Of a stretch of DNA of 45,954 nucleotides, positions 14,407-28,200 are shown piece by piece; position 1 is the first letter of the stretch; every line of letters starts with the position of its first letter. Location of the stretch: positions 1 through 45,954 of the forward strand of contig JABJAL010000091.1 in assembly GCA_018669005.1 (NCBI GenBank), read 5' to 3'. The DNA comes from Nitrospinaceae bacterium (GTDB lineage: Bacteria > UBA8248). The notes below the pieces were generated by a model, which ran no database searches, was not told where the DNA came from, and saw only the letters and a list, made by a program, of their open reading frames with translations. A program made the translations under genes and the position numbers.

Positions 14407-16494
14407 GTGAAAAACCTCAAGCTCAAATCAATCGCATGGCTCTTTGTCCTGGCCATTTGCCTCTCGGGCGGAATTTTGCTCACCTCCGCCGTCATCATCA
14501 ATTTCAATATCGAGCGGGTCGGGGTGGTATGGGACGACTTTCAGCTGGAGCGCTCCGAGAAAGCCCGGCTCGACAGCGCGCTTAGAGCCGCCGTCGGATA
14601 TGGCGGGATGATCCATGATTTCAAAAATTTCGTGCTGCGCCAGGAAAGTCAATACATGGAAAGGGTGCATGAGCACCTCGGCGGCGCTACCTCCATCATT
14701 CGGCAATACCGGGCCCTCGGCCCCACCGAGGGCGAAAAGGTTGCGCTCGAGGACATTTCCAAAACCCTGGATGAATACACTCAGGCCTTGATCCTCACCG
14801 AGCGGTTGGTTGAGGAGGGAAAATCTCCCCGCGAGATCGACCGCGCCGTCAAGATCGACGACACCCTCGCCTTAAGAGGGCTGAATTCGTTGAGAACGGG
14901 TCTCGGGCGTACCTCCGATTCGAGTGCCAGGACAACCGAATTCGGAAAGGCGCAGGCCCTCACCCTGCTGCGCGCCCAACTCGGCTACGGTGGGCTGATT
15001 CATAATTTCAAAAACCTTGTTCTCCGTCACGATTTGGCAAGACAAAAAAAAATCAGCGAAAATCTTCGGATGGCTATGGAGACAATTTCGAAATACGAGT
15101 CGCATGGCGTGAATCAGACCGAACAGCTGGCGCTGGAGGATGTCCTGGCCACCCTGAATTTGTATATGTTGGCGCTGGACGAGACCACTGGCCTGATAAA
15201 AGAGGGTCTTTCGCCGGCCGAAATCGACCGGAAGGTCAAGGTCGATGACAGCCTGGCGCTGCGGGGTATGGCGGTGCTGGACAGAGAGATTGCCGCTCAA
15301 ATTGAGAAAAATTCCGAGAACCTTCTTAACGCGATCTCGTTGATGTCCCGGTTGGGGCGTATCTCCGTTTACTCAACGGCGGGGTTAATTCTGTTTTTGA
15401 TTTTGACTTCCCTGTGGCTCGTTTATGGAAGGGTCATTGGCCCTGTTCGCGCCTTGACGGAAGTGATGAGCTCTCTTGCCGAAGGGAATCTCGAGGTCGA
15501 GATCAGCGGTGCGGACAGGGACAACGAGATGGGGCGGATGGCCCGCTCCGTCGAGGTGTTCCGGGAAAACGCCATCAAAAGGGCCGAGGCCGAGCGGCGG
15601 GCGGAAAATAACGAGGCCAGGGTGCGCGCCGTGGTCGATGCCGTTCCCGAGGGTATTGTGACGGTGGATTCGAGCGGCAAGATTAGCACAGCGAATCCCG
15701 CAGTGGAGATGATGTTCGGATACAACTCCGATGAATTAAAGGGCTTGAACGTGAGTCTTCTGCTCGCCGCTGTGGAGGAGGACGGGCGAATCGGCTCGCT
15801 GGCGCTTGATGAGCATGTTGGCACTTCGAGTATTTTTACTGCCCGGCGGCGGGACGGCACTACTTTTCCCGCCGAGCTTGCGGTAGGCGAGATGAACATC
15901 GACGGCGAGGGGATGTACACCTGTGTTGTCAGCGATATCACGAATCGGGTGAATGCCGAGGAAGCCATCAAGGATCTGGCCATGACCGACTCGCTCACCG
16001 GGCTGGCGAATCGCAACCGGTTCCATGAAAATCTGGCCTCGGGCATGACGCTGGCCAAACGGCAAGGCACGAAGATGGCGCTGTTGATGCTCGACCTTGA
16101 CGGTTTCAAGGGGGTGAATGACACCTATGGGCATCCTGCGGGCGATGAGCTTTTAAGGCAGGTCTCGGCGCTTTTAAGCGCCGCCAGACGGGATGTGGAT
16201 ACGGTGGCGCGCCTTGGCGGCGATGAATTCTCGATCATCTTGCAGGATGTATCGGGCGTGGACGTCGTAAAAACAATTGCCGCGAGGCTGGTCGAGGATT
16301 TGTGCCGCACGTTCGTGATCGAGGGAAAGGAAATGCATATCGGCGGCAGTTGCGGATTCGCTATCTACTCACCTGAGGAAGATGACATGGATATGCTGAT
16401 CCGAAAGGCGGACATTGCCCTTTACGCGATCAAGGCCGCCGGTAAGAATGGCTACCGGATGTATGAGAGTGACATGAAAATGGAGGCGTCGTAG
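14407..16494 (+). CDS. Membrane diguanylate cyclase with duplicated sensor, HAMP, PAS and GGDEF
   Basis: 695 residues from GTG 14407 (GGGGAG just upstream; a TTG at 14395 is in frame). Order: TM helix at about 8-32; a periplasmic sensor made of two homologous units of about 115 residues, each with GYGGxIHxFKNxVLR and ending KxDDxLALRGL; a second TM near 322-343; HAMP; PAS (about 405-515); GGDEF (about 525-690). The GGDEF motif is intact (ARLGGDEFSII), and RDVD lies five residues before it, a complete RxxD inhibitory site. It should make c-di-GMP from two GTP under product inhibition. The signal is unknown. A terminator hairpin follows. It stands alone between the SDR and aconitase genes. Confidence 0.92.
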   Translation: MKNLKLKSIAWLFVLAICLSGGILLTSAVIINFNIERVGVVWDDFQLERSEKARLDSALRAAVGYGGMIHDFKNFVLRQESQYMERVHEHLGGATSIIRQYRALGPTEGEKVALEDISKTLDEYTQALILTERLVEEGKSPREIDRAVKIDDTLALRGLNSLRTGLGRTSDSSARTTEFGKAQALTLLRAQLGYGGLIHNFKNLVLRHDLARQKKISENLRMAMETISKYESHGVNQTEQLALEDVLATLNLYMLALDETTGLIKEGLSPAEIDRKVKVDDSLALRGMAVLDREIAAQIEKNSENLLNAISLMSRLGRISVYSTAGLILFLILTSLWLVYGRVIGPVRALTEVMSSLAEGNLEVEISGADRDNEMGRMARSVEVFRENAIKRAEAERRAENNEARVRAVVDAVPEGIVTVDSSGKISTANPAVEMMFGYNSDELKGLNVSLLLAAVEEDGRIGSLALDEHVGTSSIFTARRRDGTTFPAELAVGEMNIDGEGMYTCVVSDITNRVNAEEAIKDLAMTDSLTGLANRNRFHENLASGMTLAKRQGTKMALLMLDLDGFKGVNDTYGHPAGDELLRQVSALLSAARRDVDTVARLGGDEFSIILQDVSGVDVVKTIAARLVEDLCRTFVIEGKEMHIGGSCGFAIYSPEEDDMDMLIRKADIALYAIKAAGKNGYRMYESDMKMEAS

Positions 16495-16558
16495 GGAGCA
16501 AGATACTCACGGCCCCCTTTTTCCTCACAGCTGCTAGCTTCCCCTCCTATCTAAGCCC

Positions 16559-16580
16559 CGCCGCCTCTGGCGGTTTTTTT
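16559..16580 (+). terminator. Rho-independent terminator after the diguanylate cyclase
   Basis: CCGCC-TCT-GGCGG followed by seven T, 65 bases after the stop codon. Confidence 0.8.
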
Positions 16581-16652
16581 ATGCGCGATTATCGTGCAAT
16601 ACCCTATATTGGACTCATGCTCCTCTTGCCTTGTGTCCGGTAGCCGGATTTC

Positions 16653-16698
16653 CGCCAGGCGTCGAAACGGGGCCCCGATTGTGGTATTCTCCGGTGGT
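16653..16698 (+). repeat. Dispersed intergenic repeat, copy B
   Basis: Second copy of the element at 14144-14188. It contains a perfect CGGGGCCCCG palindrome (16668-16677). It lies about 125-170 bases upstream of the aconitase start; the rest of the 16495-16821 gap shows only the terminator above and an AT-rich stretch. Confidence 0.7.
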
Positions 16699-16821
16699 CG
16701 GAGATTTCTTGCCGTATTCAAAAAAATTTAACGTAATAGATATCAAATACTTGTGCCGGGTTTCTCGCTACCCGAGAGCGGGGAGGAGAGGTTCCGAGGC
16801 GCATCACGATGGAGAGCGACC

Positions 16822-19518
<2,697 letters not shown>

Positions 19519-19543
19519 GGAGCCCGCAGCGCGAGGAGGGGAT

Positions 19544-19921
19544 ATGGTGAACAATCGTATGGCCTCAGTGGCCCTTGCGGTTGTGCCGGTTGCGGCTGCG
19601 CTGTTAATGGGTGCTCTTCTCGCTCCGGCGGCGCGCGCTGAGCTTAAGGTGGAAGACATCAGGGCGAAGGGTAAAGCATCCGCCAAGGTGCGTTTCACCT
19701 ACCGGAACACCACCAGCACATCTTTTTCGAGTGTCGTTATTACATGTGCCTCCCCGAATGCGCAGCGCCGCGAGCAAAAGGGTGTCCATTATTTCACGAA
19801 CCATTTATCGGGCGGCATTGCCCCCGGTTTTGTCGGCTCGGCCACTTTAAATGTGCCGCTCAAGGGCGCAAAGCCAGACTCCATCACCTGCGCCGAGGAG
19901 GGAATGCCCCTGAACTTTTAG
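19544..19921 (+). CDS. Small secreted FxLYD-like protein (paralogue 1)
   Basis: 125 residues. A signal peptide (about 1-32, ending APAARA) is followed by a single beta-rich domain: AELKVEDIRAKGKASAKVRFTYRNTT, a cysteine in VVITCAS, a PGFVGSATLNVPLKG segment and a second cysteine in SITCAEE. This pattern (beta strand with YRNTT, variable loop, then a PG turn and hydrophobic strand) resembles extracytoplasmic FxLYD-type domains. The two Cys could form a disulphide. The region clearly resembles the N-terminal domain of the convergent protein at 20011-20598. ATG 19544 is preceded by AGGAGGGG. It is probably co-transcribed with acnA. Function unknown. Confidence 0.8.
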   Translation: MVNNRMASVALAVVPVAAALLMGALLAPAARAELKVEDIRAKGKASAKVRFTYRNTTSTSFSSVVITCASPNAQRREQKGVHYFTNHLSGGIAPGFVGSATLNVPLKGAKPDSITCAEEGMPLNF

Positions 19922-19996
19922 GGTGATCTCTCAACAGGCTTCCGGAATCGGGAGCAATATCCTGGCGGACCATGGTGTATTTTAAGTTCGTGGCGG

Positions 19997-20021
19997 CCCC
20001 AATTTTGGGGTTATTTTTTTT
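19997..20021 (+). terminator. Terminator at the end of the acnA unit
   Basis: CCCCAA-TT-TTGGGG followed by TTATTTTTTTT. The T tract overlaps the stop codon of the convergent secreted-protein gene, the same design as at 1514-1543. Confidence 0.75.
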
Positions 20022-20598
20022 GTCGTGCGAGATTCATCGTGGATTGGGCGCACTGATAGTGAAATGACATGCGCTTTCTTTTTTTGTGGTAGATGATGGC
20101 GTTGCCCCTGCGTTTTACCTTCGGGTCCTCAAGTTTAATCTCCTGCATTTTTTTATCGTAGAACGCATCTAGCGCCTTCCCGCATTTATACGGGCTTTTG
20201 TATTCTTTTTTTAATTTAGTCCATTGGTCCTGGAGAGTCTTGTAAGTGTCGAGGTCTATTTTAAACGACCAGATTACCCAGGTGATACGTTTCTCTATCG
20301 CCCGACATTTGGCTTTTATGACTTTATTACCCTCTATTGGAGAGATGACGGTCAGCGGGCGTATCCCGCCCGGTTTGACGGGTCCCCGAATAAACGCCTT
20401 TCCGACACCGAGCCTCTGGCCGCCTTCGCCTATCAGGTCGCATTTGACGTCCATGTCGTCCAAGATTTTGAGGGTGGTATTGCGGTAAGTGACGGAGATG
20501 TGCACTGCGTCCTCAAGGCGAACGATATCGCTCACCTTGACTTCGGCAAGGGCGCTGTTAGGCAGCACGAAGAGGGCGAGGAGAAGTAAGACTCTCAC
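20011..20598 (-). CDS. Secreted FxLYD-like protein with extra C-terminal region (paralogue 2)
   Basis: 195 residues from GTG 20598, which sits eight bases after GGAGG. A TTG at 20613 is in frame but would overlap that site. The signal peptide MRVLLLLALFVLPNSALA is clean. Residues about 19-105 (AEVKVSDIVRLEDAVHISVTYRNTTLKILDDMDVKCDL...GPVKPGGIRPLTV...KAKC) match the small protein at 19544-19921 in order and motif, with both cysteines conserved. A basic region of about 90 residues follows, with two more Cys and many Lys. It is the last gene after fumC (gap about 40 bases). Function unknown; probably periplasmic or surface. Confidence 0.8.
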   Translation of the reverse strand: MRVLLLLALFVLPNSALAEVKVSDIVRLEDAVHISVTYRNTTLKILDDMDVKCDLIGEGGQRLGVGKAFIRGPVKPGGIRPLTVISPIEGNKVIKAKCRAIEKRITWVIWSFKIDLDTYKTLQDQWTKLKKEYKSPYKCGKALDAFYDKKMQEIKLEDPKVKRRGNAIIYHKKRKRMSFHYQCAQSTMNLARQKK

Positions 20599-20640
20599 AA
20601 GAGTTTCCTCCAATGCTCTGATTCCAAATCTGGGGCGGGC

Positions 20641-22032
<1,392 letters not shown>

Positions 22033-22159
22033 GAATAAAACTCCTTGCTCTTTGATGCGCCTTGGGGCGCGTATGATGTATGAGGGACAGGGCCGGGCCC
22101 CTTTGCTCTATAGCGGCGAGCGTATCTTAAAACGCGCTCTTGGGCCAGAACTGCGGGCG

Positions 22160-23797
22160 CTATTTCCGCGCGGTGAGTGCTTGGGCCACCCGCGTCAACA
22201 ACTCCGTTTTTCTGACCGGTTTGACCATTATGCCGTCGATGCCACTCTGGACCATCTCCTCGGGGGGCATTCCCGCTTGCCAGCCTGTGAGAAGAAGGAC
22301 GGGCGTGGAAGGGGAGATTTCCTTAATCCTCCGGGCGATCTCGCTCCCCGATATTCCGGGCATGGCGAGGTCCGAAATCACCAGGTCGTGCCTGCCTGCC
22401 TCGAATGCCTGGGTGGCCTCCAGGCCGTTGTGTATGACATGCGGGGAGTAGCCTTCCTCCGAAAGCAGATCGCTGATTACCCGTGCCATATCGGGCTCGT
22501 CTTCTATGATGAGAATATTGGCCGGGCCAGCCGAGGGGATCGCCGTTTCGGTCCTTTTTTCGTCAACGATATTGGAGGGTGGGAGCGTAAAGCTGATTTC
22601 TGTGCCGACACCCGCCTCGCTTTCAATGCCGATGCTTCCGCCGTAGCGCTTGATGATGCCGAACACCATGCTCAGGCCCATGCCTGTGCCCTGCTCGCCC
22701 TTGGTGGAGAAAAAAGGCTCGAATGCTCTTGCACTGGTCTCTGGGGACATGCCCGTGCCGGTGTCCTTGATGGATACGCGTGGCCCGCCGTTAGTGTCCT
22801 CGGTGCTTAGGACAATATTTCCACCACCTGGCATCGCATCTAGGGCGTTGTTGATGAGGTTGATGAGAATTTCATGAAGCTCAGATTCAACTCCACTCAC
22901 AAGAGAATGCCTCGCCTCGGGCCTGATGGCCAAATCAATTTGTAAGCCGCTGGCCTCGGCCTCGCTTTTCCAGCGGGGGCGGGTCATCTCGGCCGCCGCC
23001 TGAATCGCCTCGTTGAGGTCGGCCACACTTGCCGGTCGGTCATCGCGCTTTCGGGCAAAATCCTGAAGCCTTTTGACGGTTTGGGCGGCGCCCATGGCGG
23101 ACTTCATGATGATGTCCAAATATTCAGAAATGGCGGGGTCAATGTTTTCCTTTCCAAGTTGCCTGTCCAGAAGTTCAGCAGCCCCGTGGATGATTCCGAG
23201 GGCGTTGTTGAAGTCGTGTGAGATTCCCGCCGAAAGGCGGCCCAGGGCCTCAAGCTTTTCGGCTTGGTGCAAATGATCGAGGGCCGTGCGACGTTCAATG
23301 GCGGCGACGGCGAGGGCCGCAAAGTTCTCTGCGATGCGCTCATCCTCGGGGGTAAACGAATCCTCGCCAATCTTGTCGGTGAAGTAGAGGTTTCCGTAGA
23401 CGATTTCTTGTGATTTGAGCGGAACGCCGAGAAAGGAAGTCATGGTGGGGTGATGGGGCGGGATGCCTGTGGATAGAGGATTTCTCGTGAGGTCTGAAAT
23501 CCGCAGAGGCCTGGATTCTCTGGCAAGAAGGCCGATGATGCCTTTGCCGCTTGGAGGTGGTCCAATGGCTTCGCGAATTTTTTCATCGATTCCCGATGTC
23601 AGGAAACGGATAATTTGATCGCCGTCGGTGTTGAACACACCCAGGGCGCCATAACTTGCACCCACGAGGCGGGTGCCCACGTCGATAATTTGCTGGAGCA
23701 GCAGGTGCGGGGATTCATCAAATGACGCAATTCCTTGAGTGCTGGGTTCTGCGGCGTCTTGGTTGTTTTGCGGCCTGGATGAGGAATCAGGGCTCAT
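22160..23797 (-). CDS. Hybrid histidine kinase: GAF, HisKA, HATPase, receiver
   Basis: 545 residues, no membrane segment, so a cytoplasmic kinase. GAF domain at about 28-175 (YGALGVFNTDGDQIIRF...GVPLKSQEIVYGNLYFTDK); HisKA with phospho-His in LSAGISHDFNNALGII; HATPase with N box NLINNALDAMPGGG, G1 DTGTGMS, and G2 GTGMGLSMV; receiver from about 425 with phospho-Asp in LVISDLAMPGISG and conserved Lys in VKPV. The HDFNN form of the H box is that of the NtrB-like HisKA group. Its output partner is not adjacent. It lies 75 bases after the alcohol dehydrogenase gene on the same strand and 127 bases before fumC. The signal is unknown, possibly a small ligand of the GAF domain. Confidence 0.92.
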   Translation of the reverse strand: MSPDSSSRPQNNQDAAEPSTQGIASFDESPHLLLQQIIDVGTRLVGASYGALGVFNTDGDQIIRFLTSGIDEKIREAIGPPPSGKGIIGLLARESRPLRISDLTRNPLSTGIPPHHPTMTSFLGVPLKSQEIVYGNLYFTDKIGEDSFTPEDERIAENFAALAVAAIERRTALDHLHQAEKLEALGRLSAGISHDFNNALGIIHGAAELLDRQLGKENIDPAISEYLDIIMKSAMGAAQTVKRLQDFARKRDDRPASVADLNEAIQAAAEMTRPRWKSEAEASGLQIDLAIRPEARHSLVSGVESELHEILINLINNALDAMPGGGNIVLSTEDTNGGPRVSIKDTGTGMSPETSARAFEPFFSTKGEQGTGMGLSMVFGIIKRYGGSIGIESEAGVGTEISFTLPPSNIVDEKRTETAIPSAGPANILIIEDEPDMARVISDLLSEEGYSPHVIHNGLEATQAFEAGRHDLVISDLAMPGISGSEIARRIKEISPSTPVLLLTGWQAGMPPEEMVQSGIDGIMVKPVRKTELLTRVAQALTARK

Positions 23798-23872
23798 GTC
23801 GGACCTTTCGGGCCTCCTGCCATTGGACGCAAGGCGGGACGATAGCCTTTTGTTAGATGCTCTCCCCCAATC

Positions 23873-24901
23873 CTACCACTCCAGAACAATTCTTCCGACA
23901 GGATCACCTGCGCGAAGGCGGTCCATGGCCTCGTTGGCCTCTGTCATGGGAGCTAACTCCGATATCACGGGTTTGACCTTGCCGCTCTCAACGAGGCTGG
24001 CGGCGTCGCGCACGTCTTGCACTGTGTGGTTGTGCGAGGCGATTATCTGGACCCACTTGTAGACGAGATAGGCTGGATCGATCGGGAAGGTTTGCCCGAA
24101 ATGGTAGCCCAGGATAACGAGGCGGCCCCCTGGTGCGAGAAGCTCAAGACATTGCTGGAGCACCGGGGGAACGGCCGCCCCGCCGACGATTTCAAGGGCG
24201 ACCTCGGCACCGACGCCATCCGTCATGTCGAGCACGGCTTTGACCGGATCCACCTCGGCTGCATTGATAGTTGCGCTGGCGCCATACTCCTTGGCTTTTT
24301 CAAGTTTTTCGGGCTGAACGTCCACGCCGATGACTCTCGCACCCAGATAGCAAAGTAGCTGGAGGGCATGAAGGCCCAGGCCGCCGAGACCGAATATCAC
24401 GGCTGTCTCGCCGAGTCCGACACGAGCCATGCGTATCGAGTGGAGCGGTGAGGCGAGTGTGCCACCAATGAGGGAGGCGCCGCTCAGCGGCACATTCGGT
24501 CCCACTTTAACAAGGTTGCGCTCTGGGGCGGCGACGAGTTGGCCGAAGCCCCCGTCCATCTCCATGCCCATCCTGCCCGGTGAGTTGAGGCACATCTCCT
24601 CGTGCCCTTTGCGGCACATCGAGCATCGACCGCAGGTTTTCTTTGATACGACGACCACCTTGTCGCCCGGTTGGACAGAATCCACGTCTGTTCCCGTCTC
24701 GACGACGACACCGGCGTTTTCATGACCGAGCATAAGGGGGGTCGATGCGGTCTTGATGAGGCCTTCGACCACTTTTAGGTCTGTCGCGCAAAGCCCGTTG
24801 GCTTTCGATTCGACGAGCACTTCGCTGGGCCCAAGTTTGGGATCGGGAACTTCCTCGAGAACGAGGGGCTGTCCGAATTCTTTTAAGAGCATTCCTTTCA
24901 T
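23873..24901 (-). CDS. Zinc-dependent alcohol dehydrogenase (MDR family)
   Basis: 342 residues. The N-terminal GroES-like domain has the catalytic zinc ligands Cys in GLCATDL and His-Glu in LGHENAG. The structural zinc lobe is complete (CGRCSMCRKGHEEMC). The Rossmann domain has FGLGGLGLHAL and an acidic residue in VIGVDVQPEKL, favouring NAD(H). The family oxidises alcohols or polyols to aldehydes or ketones. The substrate is not predictable here. ATG 24901 follows GGAG at eight bases. It heads a minus-strand group with the GAF hybrid kinase and is divergent from the peptide exporter, with a 353-base intergenic region between. Confidence 0.9.
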   Translation of the reverse strand: MKGMLLKEFGQPLVLEEVPDPKLGPSEVLVESKANGLCATDLKVVEGLIKTASTPLMLGHENAGVVVETGTDVDSVQPGDKVVVVSKKTCGRCSMCRKGHEEMCLNSPGRMGMEMDGGFGQLVAAPERNLVKVGPNVPLSGASLIGGTLASPLHSIRMARVGLGETAVIFGLGGLGLHALQLLCYLGARVIGVDVQPEKLEKAKEYGASATINAAEVDPVKAVLDMTDGVGAEVALEIVGGAAVPPVLQQCLELLAPGGRLVILGYHFGQTFPIDPAYLVYKWVQIIASHNHTVQDVRDAASLVESGKVKPVISELAPMTEANEAMDRLRAGDPVGRIVLEW

Positions 24902-25254
24902 TTGCAGATCTCCAGGATATCTAAAAGAAAGTTAAGAAATATGTGTAAAATTTACCATAAGAATGGTGGTGTTTGGAGCCTAATGGCTAAAAGGGGGAAA
25001 ATGGGCGTAGAAAATTGAGAAAATGTAATAAAAATCAAAGTTAAAATGGGAATTTTCGAGGCGAATGAATTTTACAACGCGCCCCGGAGCTATGATAATT
25101 ATCTGCATAGTCTAACTTTTCAATTTTGATTCATTGCTACTTACTTAGCGGCTGCCTGCAGGGTCGTGAATCCTGGGCCGGATTCGTTATGAGGATTTAA
25201 GTTAGCCCAAGGGATTTGTATCGTGATTAATTCGCAGCTAAGGGGTGATAATAC
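24902..25254. other. AT-rich divergent promoter region
   Basis: 353 bases between the alcohol dehydrogenase and the exporter. It is clearly AT-richer than the flanking genes. Apart from the promoter candidate at 25071-25099, I see no strong inverted repeat or ORF. Confidence 0.6.
25071..25099 (+). promoter_or_regulatory. Possible sigma-70 promoter of the exporter gene
   Basis: TTTACA, a 17-base spacer, then GATAAT. The transcription start would be near 25106, leaving a leader of about 150 bases. Confidence 0.4.
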
Positions 25255-28200
25255 ATGCCTACGCAGGCCGAGGATCTCAGGGCGGTTCTTGATAAAACCC
25301 CTCTGTTTTCATATCTGGACGAGAGCATCTTGTCCGGGCTCATATCGAAATTCGAGATTGTCAGCTACCGGCTGGGCGATACGATAATCCGCGAAGGCGA
25401 TCCGGGTGATTCGTTCTATGTCATTTTCAACGGCAGAGCGCGGGTGTTGGGTGTGGGGGCCGATGGCGGGGAGTTGACCCTTATCACACTCTCGCGAGGG
25501 GATTTTTTCGGCGAGCGGGCGCTGGTCAAAGGGGAGCCGCGCTCGGCGACGATTCGCGCTGCCACGGATATCGTGCTGGCGAAACTTTCGAAAGAGTATT
25601 TCCTCGCTGCAGTTGAAAATGATCCTAAAGCGATAAAATTTCTGGACAACTATATTGAGCATGAATCGCTCCACAATTTCCTGCGCCAGTTCACTATTCT
25701 CTCCTCCCTCAACGTCAAGGAAACCAAAGTTTGGATCGACGAAATGGAGCCCGAGTATTTTGACGCGGGCGAGTATGTTTTTCGCCATGGCGATGAGCCT
25801 GAAAAGTTTTATGTTGTCCTGGAAGGTAAGGTGGACGTTATCAAGGAAGGCGAGGGCGGCGGCAATTCACTAACCACGATTCGCGCCGGAGAATTTTTCG
25901 GGGAGCTGGCTCTGCTGACAAAACGGCCCCGGGCGGCCAGCATCAGGGCGAGCGAGCCGCTGAAGGTTCTGTCACTCTCCAAGGAGAAATTCGAAGATTT
26001 GGTGCACAAGTCCAGCTCCTTGCAGAAAAAACTATCGAACACCATCGCGCTTTATAATCTCGATTCGCTTCCCGAATCGCTTCCCTTGGATGTAAAAAAG
26101 AGCACTTCTCCGCCACCGGGCCCCGAGAGTTCAAAGGTGCAAGCTTCAAGCGCTGGCACGGCAGAGCTCTGCCCCGCCCGACGGAGCATGCCTGCAAGGG
26201 TTCTGGGTAAATTCCTCAAGCGTGTGCGCTATCCATGGCTTGAGCAGTTCGACGTATCGGATTGCGGCGCTGCCTGCCTGGCAATGATTTGCCGCTATTA
26301 TGGAAAGAAAATCAGTGTTACCCGCCTCCGCGATATGGCGAATATCTCCCAGCAGGGGGCAACGCTCCTCAGTGTCGCTGCGGCGGGCGATAGCCTTGGC
26401 TTCAAGACAAATGCCCTCAACACGGACTACGAGGAAATGATGCGCCTTGAGGGGCCCGCTATCATTCACTGGGAGGGCAATCACTATGTCGTTCTTTATG
26501 AGGCTGATGAGGCGGAGGTCATTGTCGCCGATCCTGGTATCGGTCTCATTGAGATGAGCCGGAAAGAGTTCGAGGCGGGCTGGACGGGATTTGCCCTGGC
26601 GCTTCAGCCGGCAGAGCATCTGAGCAGGGTAGAGGAGTCCCGGGGCTCTCTCAGGCGGTTTTTACGCTACCTATTTCAGGAAAGGGCGCTATTGGCGGGA
26701 GTTTTAGGGGTATCCATCCTGATCGGTGCTCTGGGGCTCGCGCTGCCGCTGTTCGTTCATCTCGTCGTTGACAGGGTCATCGCTGGCCGGGATGTCTCCT
26801 TGCTCCGCACGATGTTCACCGGGATGGTGGGATTGACCGTCTTTGGTGTTTTTGTCTCCTCGTTTCGCGGATATTTGATGACCCTGATTTCGAACAGATT
26901 TGAAAAGACTTCGCTTAGCCTGCTTTACCGCCATATCCTAAGCGCCCCGATGCGATTTTTTAACGTCCGCAAGCTTGGGGATATTCTTGTGCGCTTTGAG
27001 GAGAATGAAAATCTCAAGAACATGCTGGAGAGAAGATCATTCTCGATCTTGATCGATGCCGTAATGGTGGTTCTGTCACTGGCTTTGATGTTTTTTTATA
27101 GCCCGCTATTGACGCTCATCGTCGTTATGTTCATTCCGCTTTTTGGTGGCGTGTCGGTGGGTTTTTCTCCGCTTCTCCGGTCCATGAACCGGAGACAGTT
27201 TGCCGCCGATGCGGCAAGCGATTCGTTTTTGGTCGAATCCATCGGAGGGGTGAGTACCCTTAAAGCCGCAGGCGCCGAGGGGGCCAATCGTTCGAGGTGG
27301 GAAAAACTTTATGCGCGAGTGCTTGAGGTGCGATTCAAAAATTCAATGGCCGGTATATCCGTGGAGAGCGCCTCACGGCTGCTGGAGTCTTTCTCTGGTC
27401 TTATCCTTCTTTATTTTGGGTCGCTGCAAGTAGTCGAGGGGAATATGACGCTCGGTGCGCTAATGGCGTTTTATATCTTGGCCAATAACGTCAACGAGCC
27501 TATTCGTAAGCTTGTCGAGATGTGGGAGCGGGTCCAGGAGTCGCTCGAATCGGCCCAGCGAATTTCGGATATTTACAACGTGCCGCCCGAGGAGGAACTC
27601 GCCGAGGGGCGAAAACCGTACCTTCCCGCCATCAAGGGGCATATACGTATGGAGAATGTGACTTTCTCCTATGCCGCGCCTGGCGAGCCAGCACTTCGAA
27701 ACGTCTCCCTCGACATTCAGCCGGGCCAAAAGATCGCCATTGTGGGCCGAAGTGGTAGCGGCAAGACCACCTTGGTGAATATGTTGCTTAGATTCTATAG
27801 CCCGCAAGAGGGGCGTGTTCTTTTCGATGGACAGGATATTGAGGCAGTCTCGGTGGAATCCCTGCGCAGCCAGATAGGCGTGGTGTTGCAGGAGAACACC
27901 CTATTCAGCGGAACGATTCGCGAGAATATCGCGCTCGCTCGCCCGCATGCGCCGCTTGAGGAGGTTATTGAGGCCGCGCGCCTGGCCACGGCCCATGATT
28001 TCATCTCAGAGCTTGTCTCGGACTATGAAACCGATGTCGGCGAGTGGGGCGCCGCCCTCTCGGGTGGCCAACGGCAATTGATCGCCATTGCCCGTGCCCT
28101 TTTCGTCCGGCCGCGGGTACTTATTTTTGATGAGGCGATGAGTGCCCTCGATAGCGAGTCCGGGCGGGCGGTTCATCGTGGAATGGAGGCTATGGCTAAG

